A stretch of 62,327 nucleotides of DNA from assembly GCA_019247695.1 (NCBI GenBank), contig JAFBAP010000027.1:1-62327 (forward strand). The letters run 5' to 3'. Made by a program: the position numbers and the translations under genes. The notes beneath the pieces are model-generated. The model did no database searches, was not told the origin of the DNA, and worked only from the letters and a program-made list of their open reading frames with translations. Positions 44,092 through 52,772 of the stretch are shown here, piece by piece; the first letter of the stretch is position 1, and every line of letters starts with the position of its first letter. The DNA comes from Verrucomicrobiota bacterium (GTDB lineage: Bacteria; Verrucomicrobiota; Verrucomicrobiia; Chthoniobacterales; JAFAMB01).

Positions 44092-44239
44092 CAGAGCCTC
44101 CGGTTTCGGGGTGCACCAGTCATGGACCATTCGCAGCGGTCGGTCCTCAAGGTTTGGTGCGAGTTTTTTTCGTCATCGGCGGGCGAAATCCGAAAGGAGG
44201 TCAAACGACCCCGCCTCGGCCTCGCCGTCCGCAGACGTT

Positions 44240-45415
44240 TTACCCCGCCCGGTTCCAGCCCCGCCCCTGATCGCCGAACCCCTCACAACCCGTGTCGGTA
44301 ACCGCGACGGTATCCTCGAGCTTGATGAACCCGCGTCCGGGATGCTTCATCGTGGTCTCGATGGAGATGACCATGCCGGTCTCCAACGGCCGGGCCCCGT
44401 CGTAGCCGTTGTAAGACTCATTGTCGATCAAGCGCGGCGCTTCATGACTGATCAGGCCAATGCCGTGCGCCATGAAATCCAGGTAGGCTCGGTGAGGCGA
44501 GGCGTCAACCAACTCGTGGACGGCCGCGAAGATCTCGGATCCCGTCGCACCCCGGCGAATCGGGCGGCGTGCCCGCTGTTGAATCTCGTCAACCGCACCA
44601 AGAAGGTCCGCCAGTTCGGCGTCAGGCTCGCCCAGAATGCCCATCCGGCACAAATCCCCCAGGTAACCCTGATAGCTCCCCCCGGAATCAAGTGAAATGA
44701 TGTCGCCGGCCTCGAGACGCTGGCCGGAGGGCGCGCGGTTGAGGTTGGTGCCGGCCGTGATCAGGCAGTAATCGAAGGTCAGCCCCCGCCCGACTTCCTC
44801 TCGCCGTAACCGGTCGACGACCTCAGTTTTCGTCTGGCCAGGCGCGCACCCGTCAAACGCCGCGAGCATCGAGGCCACGACGCGTTCGGACGCCTCGCGC
44901 AATTGCGTGAGCTCGGCTTGTGTCTTGCACGCGCGCAGCCGTTCCAACGGGAACCCGGCGTCGACGATCCGGCACTGGCTGAGCCCGTCCCGGAGCGCCT
45001 GGGCCGCATCCCAGGGGAGGAATGGCGCCTCGACGCCAACCTTGCGAACCGGTCCGGGCAAACCCTTGATGTACTCGATCGCGCTTTGAGCCGCGCCGGT
45101 ACTGGTGCTGACGGCTGTCTCGATCACCCGAGGCCAGAATTTGCCGAGCTCCTTCTCGTAATCCTCGAGCTCGGAGCCGATATAGGCCGTGTTGTCAGGG
45201 CGGCCCTTCTGATAGACCACGACCGGCAGATAGCGGCTTACCCCCATGGCATCCATGTGCTCGAAGAAAAAGAAGCGATAGCCACCCAGCAGGTATTGCA
45301 CGTTGTGCTTGGAGGTCACCACGAGAACGTCGACACCCTCGTCGTCGAGCAAGGCGTCGAGTCGCGCCGTGTCAAAGGGCGCAGCCTTTACCGCATCATG
45401 TTGAGCTTTGTTCAT
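44240..45415 (-). CDS. M24-family metallopeptidase (Xaa-Pro peptidase/creatinase-like)
   Basis: A 391-residue pita-bread-fold enzyme. The N-terminal creatinase-like domain (1-170) is followed by the catalytic domain with two-metal ligands visible in order: ISLDSGGSYQGYLGDLCR (two Asp), FMAHGIGLISHEAPR (His), VISIETTM (Glu) and IKLEDTVAVT (Glu). It probably removes proline-containing dipeptide ends or acts on a small amide. I start at 45415; an upstream start at 45502 would add 29 residues encoded by the adjacent repeat island. Confidence 0.9.
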   Translation of the reverse strand: MNKAQHDAVKAAPFDTARLDALLDDEGVDVLVVTSKHNVQYLLGGYRFFFFEHMDAMGVSRYLPVVVYQKGRPDNTAYIGSELEDYEKELGKFWPRVIETAVSTSTGAAQSAIEYIKGLPGPVRKVGVEAPFLPWDAAQALRDGLSQCRIVDAGFPLERLRACKTQAELTQLREASERVVASMLAAFDGCAPGQTKTEVVDRLRREEVGRGLTFDYCLITAGTNLNRAPSGQRLEAGDIISLDSGGSYQGYLGDLCRMGILGEPDAELADLLGAVDEIQQRARRPIRRGATGSEIFAAVHELVDASPHRAYLDFMAHGIGLISHEAPRLIDNESYNGYDGARPLETGMVISIETTMKHPGRGFIKLEDTVAVTDTGCEGFGDQGRGWNRAG

Positions 45416-45860
45416 GTCCACAGATAAAACAGAATCGTCCGCAGAACACGCAGACCACGCAGAAAAGAGAAAGCATCCACAGATTACACAGATGAAGGTC
45501 ACACGGTCACGCGGCGGCCGCAGCGGAGAAGAATCACACGGCGCCGCGGCGGAACACGGCGACCACGGCGGGAAGAGGAAAGGGTTTAGCGTTCGGGGCT
45601 CGGCGCGGCATCTTGGGGGTAGGTGCGAGTGCCAAGCTTGGAACCCAGCCTTCCCGCCGTGTGACCCTTAGTCTGTGTAATCTGTGTAATTTGTGGATGT
45701 TTTCTCTTTTCTGCGTCCTTCTGCGTGCTCTGCGGATGATTCTTTTAATCTGTGGATCCGCCGTGGTCGCCGTGGCTCGCCGTGGTCGCCGTGTGAACTC
45801 TTACGTTGTGCCCGCCAGACCCGCTGTGGCCACCGTGCCCGCCGTGTGACTGAGTTCCAC
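45416..45860. repeat. Degenerate short-unit repeat island R5
   Basis: The left part (about 45430-45500: CCGCAGAACACGCAGACC, AAGAGAAAGCATCCACAG, ATTACACAGATGAAGGTCAC) is an inverted copy of the right part (about 45660-45745). The centre holds ACGGCGACCACGGCGGGAAG and unrelated bases. The right end has GCCGTGGTCGCCGTGG with GTGTGAACTCTTACGTTG. It lies between the fbp gene and the peptidase gene, both on the minus strand. Confidence 0.85.
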
Positions 45861-47825
45861 TTACCCGGGGAACCGCTGGGGCAGTTCGTGGTTACGGTAG
45901 GCTTCGACGAGGCGTTCAAGTTGATTGATGGCCAGACGAAGCTGCCGGCCGCGCTGGCCGTGGGCCACGCGCCGCGGCCAGTCCCATTCCCGCACCACCG
46001 TACGGCTCGGAACGATATCCGCCCCCTGCTCGAGAGCAGCCTGCACCGATTCGAAATGGTGGTGCGTGGCGATGAAGGTCCGCAACGGCTCCAGCACCAG
46101 GGTAAACCCGTGATCACCGTAGGCCTCGGAAAACGCCCCGTCGATGGTCACCGCCTTGCCGCTCTTTTTCAGGGGCGACTCGCCCTTTTCGAGCCTCACC
46201 GGCACGTGGCCGTTGACGATCATGCCCGCCTCGGGATCAACGCCGAACTCGGCCAGCACTTTCTCGCAAAACCAGACTTCGTGAATCAGGCGGAAATACG
46301 GGTTCTTGGTTTCGTGATAGGTGTTTGCATCGGCCACGAAATCGCGTTCGAACGTCGTGATGCGATCCTTGCCGAACAGCGGCGACTGCGGCCCGCTCCA
46401 CAGGTACCAGAACAGGTCCAAACTTTCCGGGGTATCCGGCCCGTGCTCCATCACGCGGTAAATCTCGCGCTCGATGGATTCGAAAAGCGCTTTCCCACGG
46501 TAGGGGCATCCGGCAACCGTCATCGGCAAAAATTCGCCCTGTTCATCGACCGGCACGCAGCCGTGGAAGATCAGGTGACCTTCGCGCACCAGGTGCATGT
46601 GACCGTGCGCCGCCATCCAGCGGATCTGCTCCCAGAGCTTATCGCTCGCCAGAAACGACCCGCGCAGCCGGTTCATGCATTCCTGTTCCTCGGGGCTTAA
46701 CGCGTAAGGGTCTGCCGGGTCGACCGTCGGCAGGTACGCGTCCTTGAGCGGGTAAGCGGTCCCGTCCAGCTCGACGGTGCCGGCGGCGTGATCGATCCGG
46801 TGCAACAACCGCCGGTGCTCCATTCCCCACTCGGGGTGCCGCGCGATCATCTGGCCCTCAAGCTTGAACTGCATCACCGCGGCCGCCTTCTGCATTCGCG
46901 CCACAGTGATGGCTTCGCGCAACCCGATACCCTTGACGGCGAAACTCGTCGCCGGGTCATCCCCGTAGATCGTACGGGCGAGGCGATCCAGTGCCGCCAA
47001 CGGGATGCCGTAACCTTCCTCCAGCTGCAACAATCGCCGGTAACGCAGGGAGATACGCAACACCTGACAGATAAGCGCTTCATGCCCCAGACACGCGCCG
47101 ATCCAGGACGCGTCGTGGTTGCCCCACACCAGGGCAACTTTAGGCTGCTGCATGAGGTAATCGACGACCCGATCGCCCCGGGGCCCGCGGTCCCAGCAAT
47201 CCCCGGCGATGACTAACTCGTCGATGGCCAGGTTACGGATCACCCGGCCGGTAAGGTGAATCAGGTGCAACAGACGGTCGTGACTCGCCAGCGCGTCGAC
47301 GATGGCGTCGACGTAATCGCGATGGCGGTCGGTCGAAGGCGCATGCAGGATTTCGGTAAAGAGTTCCCGGTACTCAGCCGGAAAGACGCGCGTGGCGTGC
47401 CGGAGGCTGCGCCGGGCCGCCAGTACCCGTACTACGGTAAACAACTCGTACAGCGTGCGTTGCGCGTACGCTTTGCGTTCCTCGACGCTCTGCAGGGTGC
47501 GCTCGAGCCGGCCCACGACTTCAGCCGGGTAAAAGATCAGCGCCAGAAATTCACGGAAACGTTCCGGGGTCATGTGTTCCTCGAAAAGCCGCTCGACCAG
47601 GGGCCGCAGCGTGCCCGAAGCATTGTTGATGACGTGGCGCAGCTTCTGATCCTCGCCGTGAACGTCGCTGATGACGTGAATGGTGCCCTGAGGCAAGGTC
47701 AATTCGGCCGAGTAACGCGCGATCTCAGCCACGGCCGCGTCCACGTTGGGCACCTCGCGAGACAATGGGTGCAGGCTCACCAATTCGCGCTCGCGAATCA
47801 CATCCTCACCGTCGGTCAGTTCCAT
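45861..47825 (-). CDS. fbp: Fructose-1,6-bisphosphatase, class III
   Basis: Gluconeogenic phosphatase of the class III type first known from Firmicutes, 654 residues. Metal-binding phosphoesterase motifs are visible in order: HVISDVHGEDQK, IAGDCWDRGPRGDRVVDYL, VALVWGNHDASW and, near the C-terminus, IVNGHVPVR. Length and layout fit the family. It is a stand-alone gene. Presence of this enzyme next to ackA-pta and sugar importers fits a heterotroph that must run gluconeogenesis from small acids. Confidence 0.95.
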   Translation of the reverse strand: MELTDGEDVIRERELVSLHPLSREVPNVDAAVAEIARYSAELTLPQGTIHVISDVHGEDQKLRHVINNASGTLRPLVERLFEEHMTPERFREFLALIFYPAEVVGRLERTLQSVEERKAYAQRTLYELFTVVRVLAARRSLRHATRVFPAEYRELFTEILHAPSTDRHRDYVDAIVDALASHDRLLHLIHLTGRVIRNLAIDELVIAGDCWDRGPRGDRVVDYLMQQPKVALVWGNHDASWIGACLGHEALICQVLRISLRYRRLLQLEEGYGIPLAALDRLARTIYGDDPATSFAVKGIGLREAITVARMQKAAAVMQFKLEGQMIARHPEWGMEHRRLLHRIDHAAGTVELDGTAYPLKDAYLPTVDPADPYALSPEEQECMNRLRGSFLASDKLWEQIRWMAAHGHMHLVREGHLIFHGCVPVDEQGEFLPMTVAGCPYRGKALFESIEREIYRVMEHGPDTPESLDLFWYLWSGPQSPLFGKDRITTFERDFVADANTYHETKNPYFRLIHEVWFCEKVLAEFGVDPEAGMIVNGHVPVRLEKGESPLKKSGKAVTIDGAFSEAYGDHGFTLVLEPLRTFIATHHHFESVQAALEQGADIVPSRTVVREWDWPRRVAHGQRGRQLRLAINQLERLVEAYRNHELPQRFPG

Positions 47826-48178
47826 GCCGTCCCCTTTCCTTGGTCAGTGCGCGGAACACGTTGCCGCACGCACGATGGAAATAAACCGCGGGATCGTGCC
47901 GAGGATTTTGCCCCGGGCTCCTTTACCTGCTCCCGGGGAACCGATGAAAAGATAGCAGACATACCGGTTATTCATCACGGAAGAGAAGTTGATCGTTTTG
48001 AGTCAGGCGAGGAGGGCCGCGGAGCCGTTACTTCCTGAATATCTCTGCGCCGCAATCAAGGAGGGGAACTGACCCTTAAACGGTAGAATCTCGGGTCCTG
48101 ATTGTCTAGACGTATTTGCTCGGCGGGTGCCGGGTGGCGAGTAAGGTTCGAGATTCGGCGGCGTCCCGCCGTGCCCGG
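47826..48178. other. Intergenic region, no gene seen
   Basis: About 350 bases between the start of fbp and the end of the GntR gene. The fbp promoter should be here, but I see no distinct operator. No dispersed repeat module is present. Confidence 0.5.
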
Positions 48179-48937
48179 TTACCCGACCGGTTCCCAGCGT
48201 GAGGTTAACGTCAGGGAGATATCTCCGGTATGATAATGGATTTCGGCGTAATCAACGGGACGGCCGTCGGAATCGAATGAGGTCCGGAGCCGGAGCAACA
48301 GGGGCGTACCCTTCTTAATCTTGAGGCGGCGCGCCGTCCGCGCGTCGGCAGCCACCGCCAGAAATTCTTCACGGGCGTGGTCGACGGCCACGCCGGCCTC
48401 CTCTTTCAATAAACCGTAAAGCGGCCGCCGGAAATCCTCGTTGCCGGAAAGGCTAAGCCGGGGGTGGAACCACGACCGGGATTGCAGGGTCGGCCGGTCA
48501 TCCCAGCCACGGACCTGGTCCAGGCATTTAACGGTTGTTCCCGGAAGCACTTGCAAGGCATCCGCAACCTTTCCCTTGGCAACTTTATCGGAGACCTCCA
48601 GTAAAAATGACTGGACGGAAATCCCTTTTCGCCTCATTTCCCCCGTCAGGCTGGCCCAGGCGACGAGCCCGGATTGAACGACCCTGGTCCCTACCCCTTT
48701 GCGGCGTTCCAGCAGGCCTAAATGGACCAGATTCAAAATGCTGTTACGGACGGTCCCGCGGCTGACCCCGAGACGGCTTGCAAGGGTCAATTCATCGGGC
48801 AATAACGCCCCGGCCGAATAAGGGGGCTGGCGAATCAGATCCTCAATGAGGCGCTCAATCTGAACATGCAGGGGCACTCCGTTCGTTCGGTCGAGCTTAG
48901 CCGGAACGAAGAATGCCTCTGCCGTGTGCGCTGTCAT
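48179..48937 (-). CDS. GntR-family regulator with UTRA domain (HutC type)
   Basis: A 252-residue regulator. Residues 15-85 form the GntR winged helix (VPLHVQIERLIEDLIRQPPYSAG, LPDELTLASRLGVSRGTVRNSIL, LLERRKGVGTRVV). Residues 95-250 form the UTRA effector domain (LPGTTVKCLDQVRGWDDRPTL, PLYGLLKEEAGVAVDHAREEF, LRTSFDSDGRPVDYAEIHYH). I start at 48937; an upstream start at 48994 is possible. No target operon adjoins it directly; the tetritol operon begins about 10 kb to the right and is a candidate target by default, but this is only inference. Confidence 0.9.
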   Translation of the reverse strand: MTAHTAEAFFVPAKLDRTNGVPLHVQIERLIEDLIRQPPYSAGALLPDELTLASRLGVSRGTVRNSILNLVHLGLLERRKGVGTRVVQSGLVAWASLTGEMRRKGISVQSFLLEVSDKVAKGKVADALQVLPGTTVKCLDQVRGWDDRPTLQSRSWFHPRLSLSGNEDFRRPLYGLLKEEAGVAVDHAREEFLAVAADARTARRLKIKKGTPLLLRLRTSFDSDGRPVDYAEIHYHTGDISLTLTSRWEPVG

Positions 48938-49165
48938 CGTGATGTTTGGCCAGCGGATAAGATTCCAGCATTGTGAGATCCCGTAAAGGTGCAATTAGCG
49001 CCTTTACTTGTTCAAAGCCAGTTATTTAGAGGCCGGGTGAAGCCCGGGGAAAGGCCTCCCGGCGGGAGGGAACGAAGGGGGTAAACCCCACAGCCATCCG
49101 GTTAGATGGCCGGGGTTCAGGGCATTGCCTTCGGCCTTAAAGGCCTTGAAAAACTATGGCCGGGA

Positions 49166-49705
49166 TCAGGATCCTCCGGACCCTTGATGCTCCTGGCGCT
49201 GGAGCTCTTGAGCCATCTGCAGGTGATGCTGAAGGATGGGCAGGGTCCGGCTCACGAACCCTTTCAACTCGGGATCCCGCACGCGTCCTTCCTCCTGCTG
49301 GAATTCACTGACGTCCTGCTGATGATCCTCGACCATCGCCTGAACGTATTCGCGATCGAAGTCCGGGCCGGAAAGTTGCGAAAGCTTATTAAAGGTCGCA
49401 ACCTGTTCCTCCGTCAGGTCGTCCGGCCACTTGACCTTTTTGTCGTTGGCAACCTGCCTGAGGTCGTCGTTCGCTTTCTGATGATCTTCGACCATCCGGT
49501 TCCCGAACTCTTTTACCTTGGGATCCGCCGCGCGTTCGGCGGCCAGCTTCCCCAGTTTAATCTCGGCCAATCCTCCTTTGGCAGCGCCAAGGATGAAGGC
49601 GCCCTCCGGTGTGGGAGAATCTTCGGTGACCACCTTCTGCGCCCAGAGGGCAGGAACCGCGACGGCAAAGCAGCACACCGTGATTAACTTTAAACAGCGG
49701 TCCAT
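49166..49705 (-). CDS. DUF4142 secreted protein
   Basis: A 179-residue secreted protein with a signal peptide (LKLITVCCFAVAVPALWA) and a helical DUF4142 domain: AFILGAAKGGLAEIKLGKLAAERAADPKVKEFGNRMVEDHQKAN, DREYVQAMVEDHQQDVSEF and a Gln/His-rich end. The fold is ferritin-like (four helices). Function is unknown; the family is common in soil bacteria and often stress-induced. It lies 55 bases downstream of the CBS-domain gene on the same strand. Confidence 0.88.
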   Translation of the reverse strand: MDRCLKLITVCCFAVAVPALWAQKVVTEDSPTPEGAFILGAAKGGLAEIKLGKLAAERAADPKVKEFGNRMVEDHQKANDDLRQVANDKKVKWPDDLTEEQVATFNKLSQLSGPDFDREYVQAMVEDHQQDVSEFQQEEGRVRDPELKGFVSRTLPILQHHLQMAQELQRQEHQGSGGS

Positions 49706-49760
49706 AAACAGTCCGGCAAAAAACCTGCGCAGGGTCGCGGGCCGTTGACACGGATGGCAA

Positions 49761-50414
49761 TCAGTCGACGCCCTTCGGGTTCGAGTTGCGTGCGATGGGG
49801 ATGTCGCTTCGAACCGTGCCGGCGCCGGCGGTGCCCAGTTCGCCCGTTGCGTTCTCCCCCCTTTCTCCCTCCGCGTGCACCGGGACATTGGGTACCTGGC
49901 GCGCCGTCGACACCCCGGCCGGATTTGCGTTCCGCGCGATCGGGGGTTCGGTTCGAGACGGTTCGGCGCCGGAGAAAGTTTGGGTTCCGGATGCCGGCGC
50001 GCCGGAGGACGAGATGGCCACGGCGGCGCTTCCGGCCATTTCTTGTCCGAGCCGGGTGGCGATGTCTGCGAGCGCAACCACACCCACCACTTGACGGTCA
50101 CGGTTCAGTACAGGAATACGCCGGACCTGTTGTTGCTCCATCAGGAGCACGGCGTCGTCGCTGTCCTGATCCTCAAAACAGAACACCGCTCCCGAGGTCA
50201 TACAGTCCCGAACCCGCGTACGTTTCGGGTCACGGCCTTCGGCGACGGCGCGAATCGTGATGTCGCGGTCGGTTATGATGCCGACGAGACGCTCGCGTTC
50301 CGTCACGGGCAGAACGCCGACGTCGAGCGAACGCATTTTCTCGGCGGCGTCAATGATAGAGGCGTCCGGGGAGACCACCTGCACATCTGCGGTCATGATC
50401 TGATTAAGTTTCAT
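49761..50414 (-). CDS. CBS-domain protein with repetitive disordered tail
   Basis: A 217-residue protein with a tandem CBS pair (MKLNQIMTADVQVVSPDASI, GVLPVTERERLVGIITDRDI; then VRDCMTSGAVFCFEDQD, RRIPVLNRDRQVVGVVALAD) in residues 1-130, the kind of module that binds adenine nucleotides. Residues 135-217 are low-complexity and contain a near-repeat (PIARNANPAGV and PIARNSNPKGV). It follows the kinase genes of the tetritol operon after 96 bases; a GC-rich inverted repeat in that gap suggests a separate unit. Confidence 0.9.
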   Translation of the reverse strand: MKLNQIMTADVQVVSPDASIIDAAEKMRSLDVGVLPVTERERLVGIITDRDITIRAVAEGRDPKRTRVRDCMTSGAVFCFEDQDSDDAVLLMEQQQVRRIPVLNRDRQVVGVVALADIATRLGQEMAGSAAVAISSSGAPASGTQTFSGAEPSRTEPPIARNANPAGVSTARQVPNVPVHAEGERGENATGELGTAGAGTVRSDIPIARNSNPKGVD

Positions 50415-50462
50415 AGCTTAAAGCTTTCCACTGCATTCCATTTCATTCCGTTTCGGGAACGA

Positions 50463-50491
50463 GCCGGCCCGCGCCGTCCAAGCGGACCGGC
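50463..50491 (-). terminator. Possible stem-loop after dhaL
   Basis: GCCGGCCCGC (50463-50472) and GCGGACCGGC (50482-50491) pair over 10 bases with one G-U, leaving a 9-base loop. It lies between the dhaL stop and the CBS gene. No U-tract follows, so it may be an RNA end stabiliser rather than an intrinsic terminator. Confidence 0.4.
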
Positions 50492-50510
50492 CGTTTCCCC
50501 CTGTGAGAAA

Positions 50511-51152
50511 TCAGGAGGCGCCCGAGAGAACCCGGCTGAACGTCTGCAGGATCAGCGCGCCGGAGGTGGCGCCCGCGTCGAGCACCCCGCGCGAACGCTC
50601 GCCCAAGCGGGCCGAACGCCCGATCCGGGCCACCAGATCCCGCGTCGATTCCTTGCCTTGTTCGGCGGCCTCAGCCATCCGGTTCAAGGCTTCCGGCAGC
50701 GAAGCGCCTTTATCCACCGCCTGCTGGCACGCTTCCTGCGCCGGGATCAGCGTGTCCATGATGGTCTTGTCCCCTACCTTGGCGCCCCCCAACTCTTCCA
50801 GCCCCGCCCGGGCCGCCTGAAGCATCTCGCCGAAGGTCCGGGCGTCGATCTCGGGTTTGCCTTTGGATTTAAGGCTCATCTGCACGAAAAGCGTCCCGTA
50901 GATGGGCCCCATCGAGCCCCCGATCTCGGTCATCAACGTCCGGCCGATCAGCCCCAGCCCTTCGCTGACCGTCACGGCTTTGTCCCCGAGTCGCTCCCGG
51001 ACCAGGCCGAAGCCTTTGGCCATGTTGATGCCGTGATCGCCATCGCCGATCTTGCCGTCGATCTCACTTAAGTGCGCCTTGTTCGTCTCGATCGTTTCAA
51101 TTAACGCCAGCACCAGCGGGCGCCCTTCAGTATTGGGGTAGGTGTTCGCCAT
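50511..51152 (-). CDS. Dihydroxyacetone-kinase-like ADP/ATP-binding subunit (DhaL family)
   Basis: Nucleotide-binding subunit (213 residues) of a two-component dihydroxyacetone-type kinase. The Mg-nucleotide motif DGKIGDGDHGINMAKGF is near residue 35, followed by ETGGSMGPIYGTLF-like blocks (here EIGGSMGPIYGTLF) and DAGATSGALI at the end. It pairs with DhaK, whose stop lies 21 bases upstream. A GTG at 51164 is an alternative start. In this operon the two subunits probably phosphorylate a tetrulose (erythrulose) rather than dihydroxyacetone. Confidence 0.92.
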   Translation of the reverse strand: MANTYPNTEGRPLVLALIETIETNKAHLSEIDGKIGDGDHGINMAKGFGLVRERLGDKAVTVSEGLGLIGRTLMTEIGGSMGPIYGTLFVQMSLKSKGKPEIDARTFGEMLQAARAGLEELGGAKVGDKTIMDTLIPAQEACQQAVDKGASLPEALNRMAEAAEQGKESTRDLVARIGRSARLGERSRGVLDAGATSGALILQTFSRVLSGAS

Positions 51153-51173
51153 AATCGGAGGCACGGAAACGGC

Positions 51174-52199
51174 TCAGCGGGCCAGTTGGGTTAACCCGGC
51201 GCTTTCGGCCTCCAGGTCGATGAGGCCTTTAAGTTCGTCGTCGAGCTTGAGCACCGTGAAGGTGATGCCCATCATCTCCAGCGAGGTGAAATAGTTACCC
51301 ACGTAAGCGCGGTGCACCTTGATCCCGGCTTGCTCCAAAAGATCGTGGGCGCGGCTGTAGGCAATGTAGAGTTCCATCACCGGCGTGGCCCCCAGGCCCG
51401 AGATCAGCACCACCACCTCGTCACCCGAGCCGAACGGCAGGTCAGGCAGGATGAAGTCATTGAGGCACATCTCGGCGATCTCGTTGGCGGTCCTAAGTTC
51501 CGAAACCTTCACCCCCGGCTCGCCGTGGTGGCCGATGCCGACCTCCATCGTGCCCGGCTTGATCGAAAAGTTCGGCTTGCCGACCGCCGGGATTGTACAG
51601 GGGCTTAAGCCCACCCCGATGCTGCGGGTCTGATTGATGGCTTTCTGGGCCGCTGCGATCACCTCGTCCAGGGACCCACCCTGGGCGGCTTTGGCGCCTC
51701 CCACCTTCCACATGAGCACCTCGCCGGCCACCCCGCGCCGCTTCTGCGGCTCATCCTTGGGCGCGCTTGCCACGTCGTCGTTAGCCACCACCGTCTTTAT
51801 CTCAATGCCGTCCATGGCCGCCAGTTGCTTGGCCATTTTGACGTTCATGTTGTCGCCGGCGTAGTTGCCGTATAGGCAGGCGATGCCCGCCCCGCCATCC
51901 GCGGCCTTGAAAGCGTCGTAAAACACCTGGGCCGAGGGCGAACTGAAAATCTCGCCGACGGCCACCGCGTCGCACAGGTTCTTGCCCACGTAGCCGATGA
52001 AGGCCGGTTTGTGGCCCGAACCGCCGCCGGTCACCACGCCCACCTTGCCCTGAATGGGCGCCCGGGCGTACTTGACCACCCGCGGGTTGTCCGGGATCGG
52101 GACTACCAAGCCCTGATGCGCTTTGAAAAAGCCCTGGAGCATGTCTTCAACCACCCGGTTGGGGTCGTTGATGATGCGCTGGGTCGAATAAGAGCTCAT
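51174..52199 (-). CDS. Dihydroxyacetone-kinase-like substrate-binding subunit (DhaK family), likely erythrulose kinase
   Basis: Substrate-binding kinase subunit of 341 residues. The family blocks are GVVTGGGSGHKPAFIGYVG with H63 and VGIGHHGEPGVKV, whose His forms the covalent hemiaminal with the keto group of the substrate. In classical DhaK the first motif is GGGSGHEPA; here Glu is replaced by Lys (K64), which may change substrate preference. The start overlaps the rpiB-like stop by ATGA (52196-52199). With the EltD-like dehydrogenase and DerI-like isomerase it should phosphorylate a tetrulose. Confidence 0.92.
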   Translation of the reverse strand: MSSYSTQRIINDPNRVVEDMLQGFFKAHQGLVVPIPDNPRVVKYARAPIQGKVGVVTGGGSGHKPAFIGYVGKNLCDAVAVGEIFSSPSAQVFYDAFKAADGGAGIACLYGNYAGDNMNVKMAKQLAAMDGIEIKTVVANDDVASAPKDEPQKRRGVAGEVLMWKVGGAKAAQGGSLDEVIAAAQKAINQTRSIGVGLSPCTIPAVGKPNFSIKPGTMEVGIGHHGEPGVKVSELRTANEIAEMCLNDFILPDLPFGSGDEVVVLISGLGATPVMELYIAYSRAHDLLEQAGIKVHRAYVGNYFTSLEMMGITFTVLKLDDELKGLIDLEAESAGLTQLAR

Positions 52200-52690
52200 T
52201 TGGAGGGGGAGGAGGATGAGGCCGCCGCCGGCTGCGTGTGGAACTGCTCGTCGATTTGTTTCATGCGCTCGACTTTGGGGGTCGACCGGCCGCCCTGGAA
52301 TTCGGAGGCGAGCCAGGCGTCGACGAGCGATTTGGCCAGCTCCTCGCCGACCACACGGGCGCCAAGGGCCATGACTTGGCAATCATTGCTTTTTCGCGAG
52401 CGCTCGGCCGAGTAGACGTCGTGGCAGACGGCCGCACGCACACCAGGCACCTTGTTGGCGGTGATGGCCATGCCGATGCCGGTGCCGCACATGAGGATGC
52501 CACGTTCATGTTTGCCGGCTGCCACCGCTTGCGCCACCTCCAAAGCCACGTCCGGGTAAGAGGCAAAACTCTTTTCGCCGTAGTCCGTCACCGCGATACC
52601 CTTTGATCTGAGGTGTTCGGTGATCTTCGCCTTAAGTTCCAACGCGGCGTCGTCCGCGCCGACCGCGATCGATTTTTCAGGAGTGCTCAT
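52196..52690 (-). CDS. RpiB/DerI-family sugar-phosphate isomerase
   Basis: A 164-residue isomerase of the RpiB/LacAB fold. The key motif ILMCGTGIGMAITANKVPG contains the catalytic Cys in the form seen in RpiB-type enzymes, and ARVVGEELAKSLVDAWL follows. Family members isomerise ribose 5-phosphate; the tetritol branch (DerI) turns D-erythrulose 4-phosphate into D-erythrose 4-phosphate. The operon context favours the latter. I start at 52690; longer in-frame sequence is Arg-rich and not family-like. Confidence 0.92.
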   Translation of the reverse strand: MSTPEKSIAVGADDAALELKAKITEHLRSKGIAVTDYGEKSFASYPDVALEVAQAVAAGKHERGILMCGTGIGMAITANKVPGVRAAVCHDVYSAERSRKSNDCQVMALGARVVGEELAKSLVDAWLASEFQGGRSTPKVERMKQIDEQFHTQPAAASSSSPSK

Positions 52691-52772
52691 ATATGATGTA
52701 AGGGACCGACGCCGCCGGCAGCATGCGCTTGGCCGGATCGGGTGCATTTGGCGCCGATCCCGTTTAACCCGG

